Part shown: positions 45,565 to 52,751 of the stretch, piece after piece
Layout of the letters: each line of letters opens with the position of its first letter
Numbering within the stretch: position 1 is the first letter of the stretch
NCBI GenBank assembly: GCA_900469965.1
Contig: UBZP01000017.1
Span: 186,001-250,000 of the forward strand
Origin: Hyphomicrobiales bacterium
GTDB lineage: Bacteria > Pseudomonadota > Alphaproteobacteria > Rhizobiales > Rhizobiaceae
Length of the DNA: 64,000 bases
Reading direction: 5' to 3'
Translations under genes and position numbers: made by a program
Notes under the pieces: model-generated
What the model was told of the DNA's origin: nothing
Databases searched by the model: none
The model's input: only the letters and a program-made list of their open reading frames with translations

Positions 45565-45873
45565 TTGAGCCGGTTCATCGTCTCGTCACTCTTCGTCGCC
45601 CTTCTCGCCATGCCGCCGGTGTTGGCGCCTGCCCCCGCCGAGGCGGTGACGATCAACATCCATATCGGCAGCAATGTCAGCGGCGGGCGCTCCATCAGCT
45701 GCCGCGAGGGCCAGAGGCGGTTGCGAAACCGCGGATTCCGCGATGTGCGGAAGGTCGATTGCCGTGGCCGCTTCTTCGTCTACAGGGCCTGGCGGGGCGC
45801 GAGCCGCTACGAGATCGCCGTCAACCGCCACAACGGTCGCGTCGTTGACGTGCGCCGCCTGCGGCGGCGGTAG
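45565..45873 (+). CDS. Small secreted basic protein, function unknown
   Basis: This 102-aa protein has a Sec signal (hydrophobic residues 6-20, cleavage near AEA). The mature part is short and very basic (about 20 Arg), with two Cys flanking a repeat-like FRDVRKVDCRGRFFVYRAW segment and ending RRLRRR. The TTG start at 45565 has a good AGGAGG 8 nt upstream. The pattern of a strand pair ending in DVRRL resembles small periplasmic proteins common in Rhizobiaceae; I do not know a function. Confidence 0.65.
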   Translation: MSRFIVSSLFVALLAMPPVLAPAPAEAVTINIHIGSNVSGGRSISCREGQRRLRNRGFRDVRKVDCRGRFFVYRAWRGASRYEIAVNRHNGRVVDVRRLRRR

Positions 45874-45927
45874 CAGGGGGTCGCCGCGCCAGTCCCGACA
45901 GGCCGGTTCCGGGCCGGGCGCCCTGCG

Positions 45928-46980
45928 TCATGGGTCGGCCGGCGCCGGGACGTCGGTTTTCGGCGGCTCGCCGGACAGCAGCGTGGCGATCCATCGGGTC
46001 GTCTCGATCCGCGAACCGTACTCGATCAGGCCGATCAGGATGGGCACGCCGATGAACGCACCGGGCAGCCCCCACATGAAGCTCCAGAAGAACACGGCGA
46101 AGATCACCGCAAAGGGCGAGATCGCCAGCGAGGCGCCGGTCAGGCGCGGCTCGAAATAGCTGCCGATCACGAACTGGATCACGTTCAGGCCGGCGAACAC
46201 CACGACGGCTGATTGCCAGGTGTCGAACTGGGCGATGGCGAAGAGGGTGGGGAAGGCGGTTGCGATGAAGGGGCCGAGGAAGGGGATGTAGTTCAGGGCG
46301 AAGGCGATCGCCCCCCAGGCGGCGGCCAGTTCCAGCCCGACGACGCTGGCGAAGATCCAGACGACCAGCCCGGTCAGAACGCTTGCGAAGGTACGCACGG
46401 CCATGAAGCGCCTGAGCTTGGCGGCGATCCGCAGGTTGGCTTCCAGGATCGTCGCCCCGAGCGGCTGGATGCTCGGCAGCATCAGCCGGCGCTTGAAATC
46501 CTCGACTTCGAGCAGCCCCAGCAGAACCGAGATGAAGATCACGAGCGTGAAGCCGGCGAAGCTGTTCATCCGCCCTGCCACCCCCTGGAGCATGCCGACA
46601 AGCCAGCCGACGTTGAACCGCTCGGACAGCGGGCCGGCAATGGCGATGCCGTGTTCCTCTAGCCATTGCGACCAGTCGAGGTAGATCGCCTGGAACCGGC
46701 CGGCGTTGATGAACAGCCAATGTCCCAGCACGCTCAGCCCCCAGGCGATCGCCGAGCCGACCGCGACGACGGCGATGATGGTGACGGTGAGCGTGATCAG
46801 GAGCGCCAGCAGGCGCGGCATCACGCGCTGCAGTGCGGCCTGCATCGGCCAGATCAGCGCGATGGCGAGGATCGAGAAGGCCAGCGGTACGAAGACCGAT
46901 TGCGCCACGTAGAGAAGCGCCAGGGTGAGCACGCCGGCCGTCACCAGCGCCGTGATGCGTCCTTCATCCAGTTTCATCAT
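45928..46980 (-). CDS. AI-2E family transporter (second copy)
   Basis: This 350-aa membrane protein has the same topology as the member at 23750 but low similarity. Its C-terminal block has FALNYIPFLGPFIATAFPT and FMWGLPGAFIGVPILIGLI, typical of the PerM branch. Substrate unknown; family proteins export small molecules or Na+. Monocistronic, convergent with the small secreted protein gene. Confidence 0.86.
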   Translation of the reverse strand: MMKLDEGRITALVTAGVLTLALLYVAQSVFVPLAFSILAIALIWPMQAALQRVMPRLLALLITLTVTIIAVVAVGSAIAWGLSVLGHWLFINAGRFQAIYLDWSQWLEEHGIAIAGPLSERFNVGWLVGMLQGVAGRMNSFAGFTLVIFISVLLGLLEVEDFKRRLMLPSIQPLGATILEANLRIAAKLRRFMAVRTFASVLTGLVVWIFASVVGLELAAAWGAIAFALNYIPFLGPFIATAFPTLFAIAQFDTWQSAVVVFAGLNVIQFVIGSYFEPRLTGASLAISPFAVIFAVFFWSFMWGLPGAFIGVPILIGLIEYGSRIETTRWIATLLSGEPPKTDVPAPADP

Positions 46981-47145
46981 GCCGCGTCCCCTCCCGTGCC
47001 GGTGATCGGCAGCACCCGAAGGAGATTACGCAGCGTTCGGGGAGAACTGCAACGTGCCCGGGAAGCATTTCGTCGACCCGGTGTGGACCGCCGCAATATC
47101 CGGTCGTCTCTCATCCGCTCGACGCCCCGGTCCTGGCGCTGTTTG

Positions 47146-47883
47146 TCAACCGCGCGCGCCTTCCTTGGTCTGCAGCCAGGTACGGATGAGGTGGCGGTAG
47201 CGCTGCCCGTCGAAGCTCGGGAAATGGCCGCCGTGGACGATGCGCACCGGGTAGTCCAGCAGGCGCTTCATCGAGGCGAGGTAGTCGGCAGCATCGGAGT
47301 GGTAGGTGTCCTCGATCAACGGGCCGTCATAGAGGATGTCGCCGGAAAAGAGGATGCCGGTCGCCTTCTCGAACAGGGCGATCCCGCCGGGCGAGTGGCC
47401 GGGCGTGTGGATCACCTCGAAATGCCGGTCGCCGAGATCGATCACGTCGCCGTCCGCAAGGATCCGCGTCGCCGGTGCCGCCTTCACCGCATAGCATTTC
47501 GAGCAGTAGGGTTCCGGCGGAAGCGCGTCGAAGATCTCGTCGGTGACGTAGGGATCGGCGAGCGTGTTGGCGCGGGTGGGATGCGCGAGCAGATCGGCCT
47601 CGGCTGTGTGGACGGCGCGGCAGTCGAATTCGTGGTGGCAGCCGATGTGGTCGAAATGGGTGTGGCTGGCGACGGCGGTCAGCGGCCGCTCCGTCACCAG
47701 CGGCACCCATTGCCTGAGCGAGACGACGCCCATGCCGCTATCCACCAGCATGTCGGCATCGCGGCCGCGCACGTGCCAGATGTTGCAGCGGTAGAACTCC
47801 TTGATGTGCGGCTCGCAGATGAAGGTGACGTCGCCATCGAGACGCCGGACCGCATACCAGTCTTCGGGGGCCATGCGCTGCAT
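47146..47883 (-). CDS. Metallo-beta-lactamase-fold hydrolase
   Basis: This 245-aa MBL-fold enzyme has the zinc motif SHTHFDHIG (HxHxDH, about residue 75), a further His in IHTPGHSPGG, an Asp in LFSGDILYDG and a final His in VHGGH. The set is complete for a dinuclear metal site. The family spans lactonases, glyoxalase II and thioesterases; substrate unknown. It starts 2 bp after the ABC ATPase stop and so is likely the last gene of the polyamine-type importer operon, where it may act on the imported compound. Confidence 0.82.
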   Translation of the reverse strand: MQRMAPEDWYAVRRLDGDVTFICEPHIKEFYRCNIWHVRGRDADMLVDSGMGVVSLRQWVPLVTERPLTAVASHTHFDHIGCHHEFDCRAVHTAEADLLAHPTRANTLADPYVTDEIFDALPPEPYCSKCYAVKAAPATRILADGDVIDLGDRHFEVIHTPGHSPGGIALFEKATGILFSGDILYDGPLIEDTYHSDAADYLASMKRLLDYPVRIVHGGHFPSFDGQRYRHLIRTWLQTKEGARG

Positions 47884-47885
47884 GC

Positions 47886-48977
47886 TCACGCCTCCCTGGT
47901 CTCGGGCAGGGCGGTGACGCCCGCAGGGTCGAAGGAAAGCGCGATCCGATCGCACGGCGCGATCGTTGCGGTCGGCGGCAGGTGCGCCACGAACCTCTTC
48001 TCCGGCGAGGCGACCGGCACGAGATGGCAGCGGTAGTGGGTGCCGAAGAAGGAGACGTCGCTGACGACCGCCTCGCTGAGGCCGGCGACGGCGCGCTGGT
48101 CGACGGCGCGGAAATGTTCGGGACGGATGCAGATCGTCACCCGCGCGCCGGCCTGCGGCCGGGCAATCGTGAAGTTGGCGATCGGCAGCACGATCGGGCC
48201 GATCCCGGTCTCCACCTCGGCGGTATCGCAGTCGACGCGACCGACCCGGCCGTCCAGAAAATTGACCTCGCCCATGAAGCCGGCGGCGAAGATCGACTTC
48301 GGCCGCATGTAGATGTCCGACGGGGGACCGAAATCCTCCACCCGGCCACGGTTCATCACGACGATGCGGTCGGCGATCGCCATCGCCTCCTCCTGGTCGT
48401 GGGTGACGTGGACGAAGGTGGTGCCGACGCGCTTCTGCAGCGCCTTCAACTCATCCTGCATCTGCCGCCGAAGTTTGAGATCGAGCGCGCCGAGCGGTTC
48501 GTCGAGCAGCAGCACGTCCGGGTCGACCGCCAGCGCGCGGGCCAGCGCCACGCGCTGGCGCTGGCCGCCGGACAGCTCGTGCGGCTTCTTGCGGGCGGAC
48601 GATTTCAGGCCGACCAAGTCGAGGAAACCGGCCGCCTTCGCCTCCCGGCTGGCCCTGTCCATCCCGCGCATGCGCAGGCCGAAGCCGACATTGTCGATCA
48701 GCCGCATGTGCGGAAAGAGGGCGTAGTCCTGGAACATCGTCGTCGTCGGCCGCCGTGCCGGCGGAACGCCCGCCATGTCGCGGTCGCCGATCTTCACCGT
48801 GCCGCTTGTCGGCGTGAGAAACCCGCCGAGGATGGACAGCAGCGTCGTCTTTCCGCAGCCGGACGGGCCGAGCAGTACGATGAACTCGCCGGCGGCGATA
48901 TCGAGCCAGACGTCGTCGAGCGCCTTGAAGGTGGCGAAGGTCCGCGTGAGGTTCCTGATCGATACGGATGCGGTCAT
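47886..48977 (-). CDS. potA: ABC transporter ATPase, spermidine/putrescine (PotA) type
   Basis: This 363-aa ATPase has Walker A GPSGCGKTT (about residue 38), signature LSGGQRQR, Walker B LLLDEPLGALD and switch His in HVTHDQEEA. A C-terminal TOBE domain follows (ICIRPEHFRAV onward) as in PotA and related importers. ATG 48977 overlaps the upstream permease gene by 4 bp. A longer same-strand frame extending to 49616 is out of register with the permease and not used. Confidence 0.9.
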   Translation of the reverse strand: MTASVSIRNLTRTFATFKALDDVWLDIAAGEFIVLLGPSGCGKTTLLSILGGFLTPTSGTVKIGDRDMAGVPPARRPTTTMFQDYALFPHMRLIDNVGFGLRMRGMDRASREAKAAGFLDLVGLKSSARKKPHELSGGQRQRVALARALAVDPDVLLLDEPLGALDLKLRRQMQDELKALQKRVGTTFVHVTHDQEEAMAIADRIVVMNRGRVEDFGPPSDIYMRPKSIFAAGFMGEVNFLDGRVGRVDCDTAEVETGIGPIVLPIANFTIARPQAGARVTICIRPEHFRAVDQRAVAGLSEAVVSDVSFFGTHYRCHLVPVASPEKRFVAHLPPTATIAPCDRIALSFDPAGVTALPETREA

Positions 48978-49816
48978 GTCTTGCGGCTCCTGCCGAAGAG
49001 AGCGAGTTCGAGGACGACCAGCACGACGATCGAGGCGAGGAACACGAGAGATCCGATGGCATTGGTCTTCGGGTTCAGGCCCGAGCGCAGCATGCTCCAG
49101 ATCTCCACCGGCAGCGTCACCTCGAAGCGTGACAGCAGGAAGGCAATGATGAACTCGTCCCAGCTGAAGGTGATGGAGAGGAAGAAGGCGGCCATGATCG
49201 AGGGCATCAGCATCGGGGCCGTCACCAGCGCCATGACCTTGATGTCGCTGGCGCCGAGGTCGCGCGCGGCGCGCTCGATATTGACATGATGGTCGCCCAT
49301 CGAGGCATAGATGATGGCAAAGCAGAGCGGCAGGTTGATCACGACATGGCCGATGCCGACCGTCCAGAGCGACAGCGGCACCTGCAGCGCGTTCAGCACC
49401 ACCAGCAGCCCGAGCGCGATGATCAGGTAGCTCACCGTCATCGGGGCAATGAGCAGCCCGCGCATCAGCGCCGAGCCGGGCAACCGGTAGCGCGCCAGCG
49501 CATAGGCGGCGAGGAAGCCGAGCAGGCAGGCGACGAGCGAGGAGAGGATTGCGACCAGCAGCGAATTGCCGAGCGCGGCCATCAGCTTGCCGTCGGCGAA
49601 GACGGCCTCGTACCATTGCAGCGAGAAGCCGTTGAACGGCGGCACCGGCAGGCGGCCGTCCTGGAAGGAGAACAGCACCAGGACCGCGACCGGCAGGAAG
49701 ATGAAGACGTAGAGGGCGGCGAGATAGAGCCAGCTTGCGAGCGATGCGAGCAGTCGCCGCACGCCGCCGGCGGGGAATGTGATATCGCTCGATCGTGTTT
49801 CGCCGGGCCGTGCCAT
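48974..49816 (-). CDS. potC: ABC transporter permease, PotC type
   Basis: This 280-aa inner-membrane protein has six membrane segments and the EAA-type loop NIERAARDLGASDIKVMALVTAPML that docks on the ATPase. PotC-like permeases pair with PotB to form the channel. It overlaps the ATPase gene by 4 bp and is 4 bp after the PotB-type gene. Confidence 0.88.
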   Translation of the reverse strand: MARPGETRSSDITFPAGGVRRLLASLASWLYLAALYVFIFLPVAVLVLFSFQDGRLPVPPFNGFSLQWYEAVFADGKLMAALGNSLLVAILSSLVACLLGFLAAYALARYRLPGSALMRGLLIAPMTVSYLIIALGLLVVLNALQVPLSLWTVGIGHVVINLPLCFAIIYASMGDHHVNIERAARDLGASDIKVMALVTAPMLMPSIMAAFFLSITFSWDEFIIAFLLSRFEVTLPVEIWSMLRSGLNPKTNAIGSLVFLASIVVLVVLELALFGRSRKT

Positions 49817-49820
49817 GGTC

Positions 49821-50684
49821 TCAGGCCCTCTCGATCTTCAGCCAGCGGGCGCAGGCGATGTAGGCCACCGTCACCGCCAGCATCAGGATGATGGAGAGGG
49901 CTGCCGCCATCGGGAAGTCGGCGCGGCGGCCGATCTGCAGCATGATGATCTGCGGCAGCACCAGTTCGTTGTTGCCGCCGAGGATCTGCGGGGTGATGTA
50001 GTCGCCGATGCAGAGCACGAAGGTGAGGAAGGCGCCGGTCATGATGCCCGGCAGCGTCAGCGGCAGGATCACGTGCCGGAAGGTCTGGAAGCCGTTGGCG
50101 CCGAGATCGGCCGCCGCGCGGCGATAGTTCGGCGAGAGCTGGATCAGGTTGGAATAGATCGTCAGCGTCAGGAGCATGACGAAGAAATGCACGAAGCCGA
50201 TGACGGTCGCCGTGCGGTTGCTGGCGAGTTCCAGCGGCTCGGAGATCAGCCCGATGCCGAGCAGAGCCTGGTTGATGACGCCGCCCTTGGAGAGCACCAG
50301 CAGCCAGGAATAGGAGCGCACCACGTAGCTCGTCCAGAACGGCAGGATCGCCAGGATCAGCGCCATGCGCTGCCAGCGTTTCGGCACGCGCTCGGCGATG
50401 ATCCAAGCGAGCGGATAGGCGAGCAGGACGGAGAGCGCCGTCACCGTCAGCGTGATCTCCAGCGAATTCGTCAGGCCCTTCAGCAGCGCGCCTTCGGTGA
50501 GGAACCGGGCGTAGTTGTCGAGGTTCCAGGCCCGGACGATGTCGCGGCCCTGCCGCGACCACAGGCTCATCGCCACCATGTAGACGAACGGCACGACGAA
50601 GAACGCAAGGGTCCAGATGAAGGCCGGGGCGACGAAGCCCCAGGCCTTGCGGCGTTCCCTGTCTTCAAGCGTGGCGGTGGTCAT
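49821..50684 (-). CDS. potB: ABC transporter permease, PotB type
   Basis: This 287-aa inner-membrane protein has about six membrane segments and the loop NYRRAAADLGANGFQTFRHVILPL (EAA motif). ATG 50684 is chosen (MTTATLEDRERR start); an in-frame TTG at 50708 would add eight residues. It is separated from the binding-protein gene by about 150 bp with a hairpin, so it is probably expressed at a lower level. Confidence 0.88.
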   Translation of the reverse strand: MTTATLEDRERRKAWGFVAPAFIWTLAFFVVPFVYMVAMSLWSRQGRDIVRAWNLDNYARFLTEGALLKGLTNSLEITLTVTALSVLLAYPLAWIIAERVPKRWQRMALILAILPFWTSYVVRSYSWLLVLSKGGVINQALLGIGLISEPLELASNRTATVIGFVHFFVMLLTLTIYSNLIQLSPNYRRAAADLGANGFQTFRHVILPLTLPGIMTGAFLTFVLCIGDYITPQILGGNNELVLPQIIMLQIGRRADFPMAAALSIILMLAVTVAYIACARWLKIERA

Positions 50685-50766
50685 GGCCGAGGGTATCACT
50701 GTTTGCAAGGCGCCGGCGCAACTCTTCCTCCGTTCAACGGTGCAAGGGTCGCGGCCCGGATTTGGC

Positions 50767-50793
50767 GATCAGGGGCGGGCAACGCCCCCGATC
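50767..50793 (-). terminator. Intra-operon hairpin after the binding-protein gene
   Basis: GATCAGGGGCG pairs with CGCCCCCGATC across a 5-nt loop, with a single A-C mismatch. It sits between the binding-protein stop and the permease start and probably causes partial termination or protects the upstream message. This echoes the hairpin behind the apiose binding-protein gene. Confidence 0.55.
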
Positions 50794-50835
50794 GGGCCGT
50801 TCGGTCCGGTTCGCGCCCCGCGGATGCGGCAGGCG

Positions 50836-51918
50836 TCACTGCTGCATCATGTTGGTCCAGGCGTCCTGCATCTTCTGGTCCAGTTCGGCGCTCGGAACCG
50901 GATAGAGCTGGGTGTTCTGCAGATAGCCCGCCTGGTCGTCCCATCGCAGCGCCTGCTTCTGCTCGGGCGCCAGATGCTCGCCGGCCTTCTGGTTGGTCGG
51001 CATGCCCCAGTAGCAGGACGAGGTGGCGAGCCGCGCCTGGCCCTCCGGGCTCATGATGTACTGGACGAATTTCAGGGCGAGGTCCGGCTTGGCCGAATCC
51101 TTCATGACGGCGATCGACTGCGCCCAGCGGACGGCTCCCTGCTTCGGCACGATCCAGTCGAGGTTGGGCTTGTCCTTGGCGAGCGAGGCGGTGATCCATT
51201 CGCCGCCGCCGACGAGGATGTCGACCTCGCCGGTCGCAAGTGCCGTCTGGGACGAGATGACGTCGCTGACCTGCTTGGAGACCGCCTTCATCGCCGACAG
51301 CTTCTCCTCGATCGCCGGCATGTCAGCCTCGGAGAGCTCGGCGGTCTTCTTGCCGAGGCCCAGCTGCACCAGGCCGATCATCGGCAGGTAGTAGTCGTAG
51401 AGCGCGATGCGGCCCTTGTACTTGTCCGACCAGATGACGGAAAGGTCCTCCATGTCCTTCGGGTCGACCTTCGTCTTGTCGTAGGAAATGGTGTTGTAGC
51501 CGAACTTTTCGGTCACGGCATAGGTCTTGCCGTCCTTGGTGTTGTTGGCCTCCATCCGCAGTTCGGGGAACAGGTCGGCGGACGGCAGGGCGTCGGCCGG
51601 CATTTCACCGAGGAGACCCATGTCTATGACGCGGTGAACGTCGACGGCGTCGATCACCATCACGTCCCAGTCCCCGGGGCGCGACTGCTCGAGGATCGAG
51701 ATGCCGGCGCCGGTGCCCTCGTATTCCTTCAGGTTGACCTTGACGTCGTTGGCCTTCTCGAACGGCTCGATCAGGGCCGGATCGGTGTGGTCGCACCAGA
51801 CAAGCGCGTTGAGTTCTTCCGCCGCAGCCGCCTGCCCGGCAAGAAGTGCAACGAAAGCAACGGCTGCAGTGGTGCTGAAAAGTCGGTGTGCGGTGGAGCC
51901 CGCGCTAGATCTGGTCAT
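50836..51918 (-). CDS. potD: ABC transporter substrate-binding protein, PotD type
   Basis: This 360-aa periplasmic protein has a Sec signal peptide (hydrophobic residues 15-30, cleavage after QAAA). Class II (PotD/PotF-like) fold: LNALVWCDHTDPALIEPFEKAN at the mature N-terminus, then YAVTEKFGYNTISYDKTKV and KFVQYIMSPEGQARLA. The ligand may be a polyamine or a related cation, but the usual acidic polyamine-binding residues cannot be confirmed by eye. It is the first gene of the importer operon, divergent from a TetR regulator. Confidence 0.85.
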   Translation of the reverse strand: MTRSSAGSTAHRLFSTTAAVAFVALLAGQAAAAEELNALVWCDHTDPALIEPFEKANDVKVNLKEYEGTGAGISILEQSRPGDWDVMVIDAVDVHRVIDMGLLGEMPADALPSADLFPELRMEANNTKDGKTYAVTEKFGYNTISYDKTKVDPKDMEDLSVIWSDKYKGRIALYDYYLPMIGLVQLGLGKKTAELSEADMPAIEEKLSAMKAVSKQVSDVISSQTALATGEVDILVGGGEWITASLAKDKPNLDWIVPKQGAVRWAQSIAVMKDSAKPDLALKFVQYIMSPEGQARLATSSCYWGMPTNQKAGEHLAPEQKQALRWDDQAGYLQNTQLYPVPSAELDQKMQDAWTNMMQQ

Positions 51919-51970
51919 CTTCGTCCCTCTGGTTTTGGCGCTCGTTTTGGCGCCTTTACAAAAAGACTGA

Positions 51971-51982
51971 ATGAATTCATTT
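51971..51982. promoter_or_regulatory. Palindromic operator candidate between potD-type and tetR genes
   Basis: AATGAATTCATT is a perfect 12-bp palindrome in an AT-rich stretch, 53 bp from the binding-protein start and 48 bp from the TetR start. The location suits joint control of both divergent promoters by the TetR protein. Confidence 0.55.
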
Positions 51983-52029
51983 TTTAAGTCAATCTGAAAA
52001 CCGAGGCGGTTCAAGAAGGGGCGAGGCGT

Positions 52030-52653
52030 TTGACGGGACTGCGCGCAAGACAGAAGGCGGACAAGAACCGGCGGATCCTCGAGGCTGCCACGGGCCTCTT
52101 TCGCGAGGTGGGCTACGATGCCGCGCGCATCGAGGACATCGCGGAACGCGCCGCCGTTTCGGTCGGGACGTTCTACAACTACTACCAGAGCAAGGGCGAC
52201 ATGCTTCTCGCCACCGTCGCCATGGAGGTCGAGGAAGTGATCGATGCCGGCCGCTCGATCGTCAGTGATCCGCCGCGGGACGTGCTGTCGGCGGTGAGCC
52301 GGCTCATCGACCAGTACTACGACCATTCGCTGGTCTATCTCAGCAAGGAGATGTGGCGCACGGCGATGGCGATCTCGATCCAGCAGCCGGAGACACCGTT
52401 TTCCAGACGTTATACCGATCTCGACAGGGCCCTCTGTGCCCAGGTCTCGACGCTGGTGCGCAATCTGCAGGCCAGGGGCGCCGTTCGCGAGGGGATCGAT
52501 ACGGCCGCCGTCGGCGCGATGTTCTTCAACAATCTCAACATGATGTTCACCGACTTCGTGCGCGACGAAGCCATGACGCTCGAACGGCTGAAGCACGAGG
52601 TGGCCCGCCAGAACCGGCCGCTGGCGACGCTGATCAGCGTCGGGGCAGACTAG
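52030..52653 (+). CDS. TetR/AcrR-family regulator of the adjacent ABC importer
   Basis: This 207-aa regulator has an N-terminal helix-turn-helix (RILEAATGLFREVGYDAARIEDIAERAAVSVGTFYNYYQSKGDML, residues 15-58) and a helical ligand-binding C-terminus. TTG start at 52030; the next ATG would delete the DNA-binding domain. It is divergent from the PotD-type importer and shares its promoter region, so local repression relieved by the substrate is likely. Confidence 0.85.
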   Translation: MTGLRARQKADKNRRILEAATGLFREVGYDAARIEDIAERAAVSVGTFYNYYQSKGDMLLATVAMEVEEVIDAGRSIVSDPPRDVLSAVSRLIDQYYDHSLVYLSKEMWRTAMAISIQQPETPFSRRYTDLDRALCAQVSTLVRNLQARGAVREGIDTAAVGAMFFNNLNMMFTDFVRDEAMTLERLKHEVARQNRPLATLISVGAD

Positions 52654-52729
52654 GGGCGTCGCGCTCGGGACATCTGCGACAGCCATCCTGCGAGCGCAGC
52701 CCTACCGGGCGAGCGCGCCGATGACCCGC

Positions 52730-52746
52730 GCTCCCCGATGGGGAGC
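52730..52746 (-). terminator. Hairpin at the end of the exo operon
   Basis: GCTCCCC-GAT-GGGGAGC is a perfect 7-bp stem with a 3-nt loop, 6 bp after the exoP stop codon. It lies between the convergent exoP and tetR genes and may serve the exo operon; no T-run follows. Confidence 0.45.
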
Positions 52747-52751
52747 CGGCC

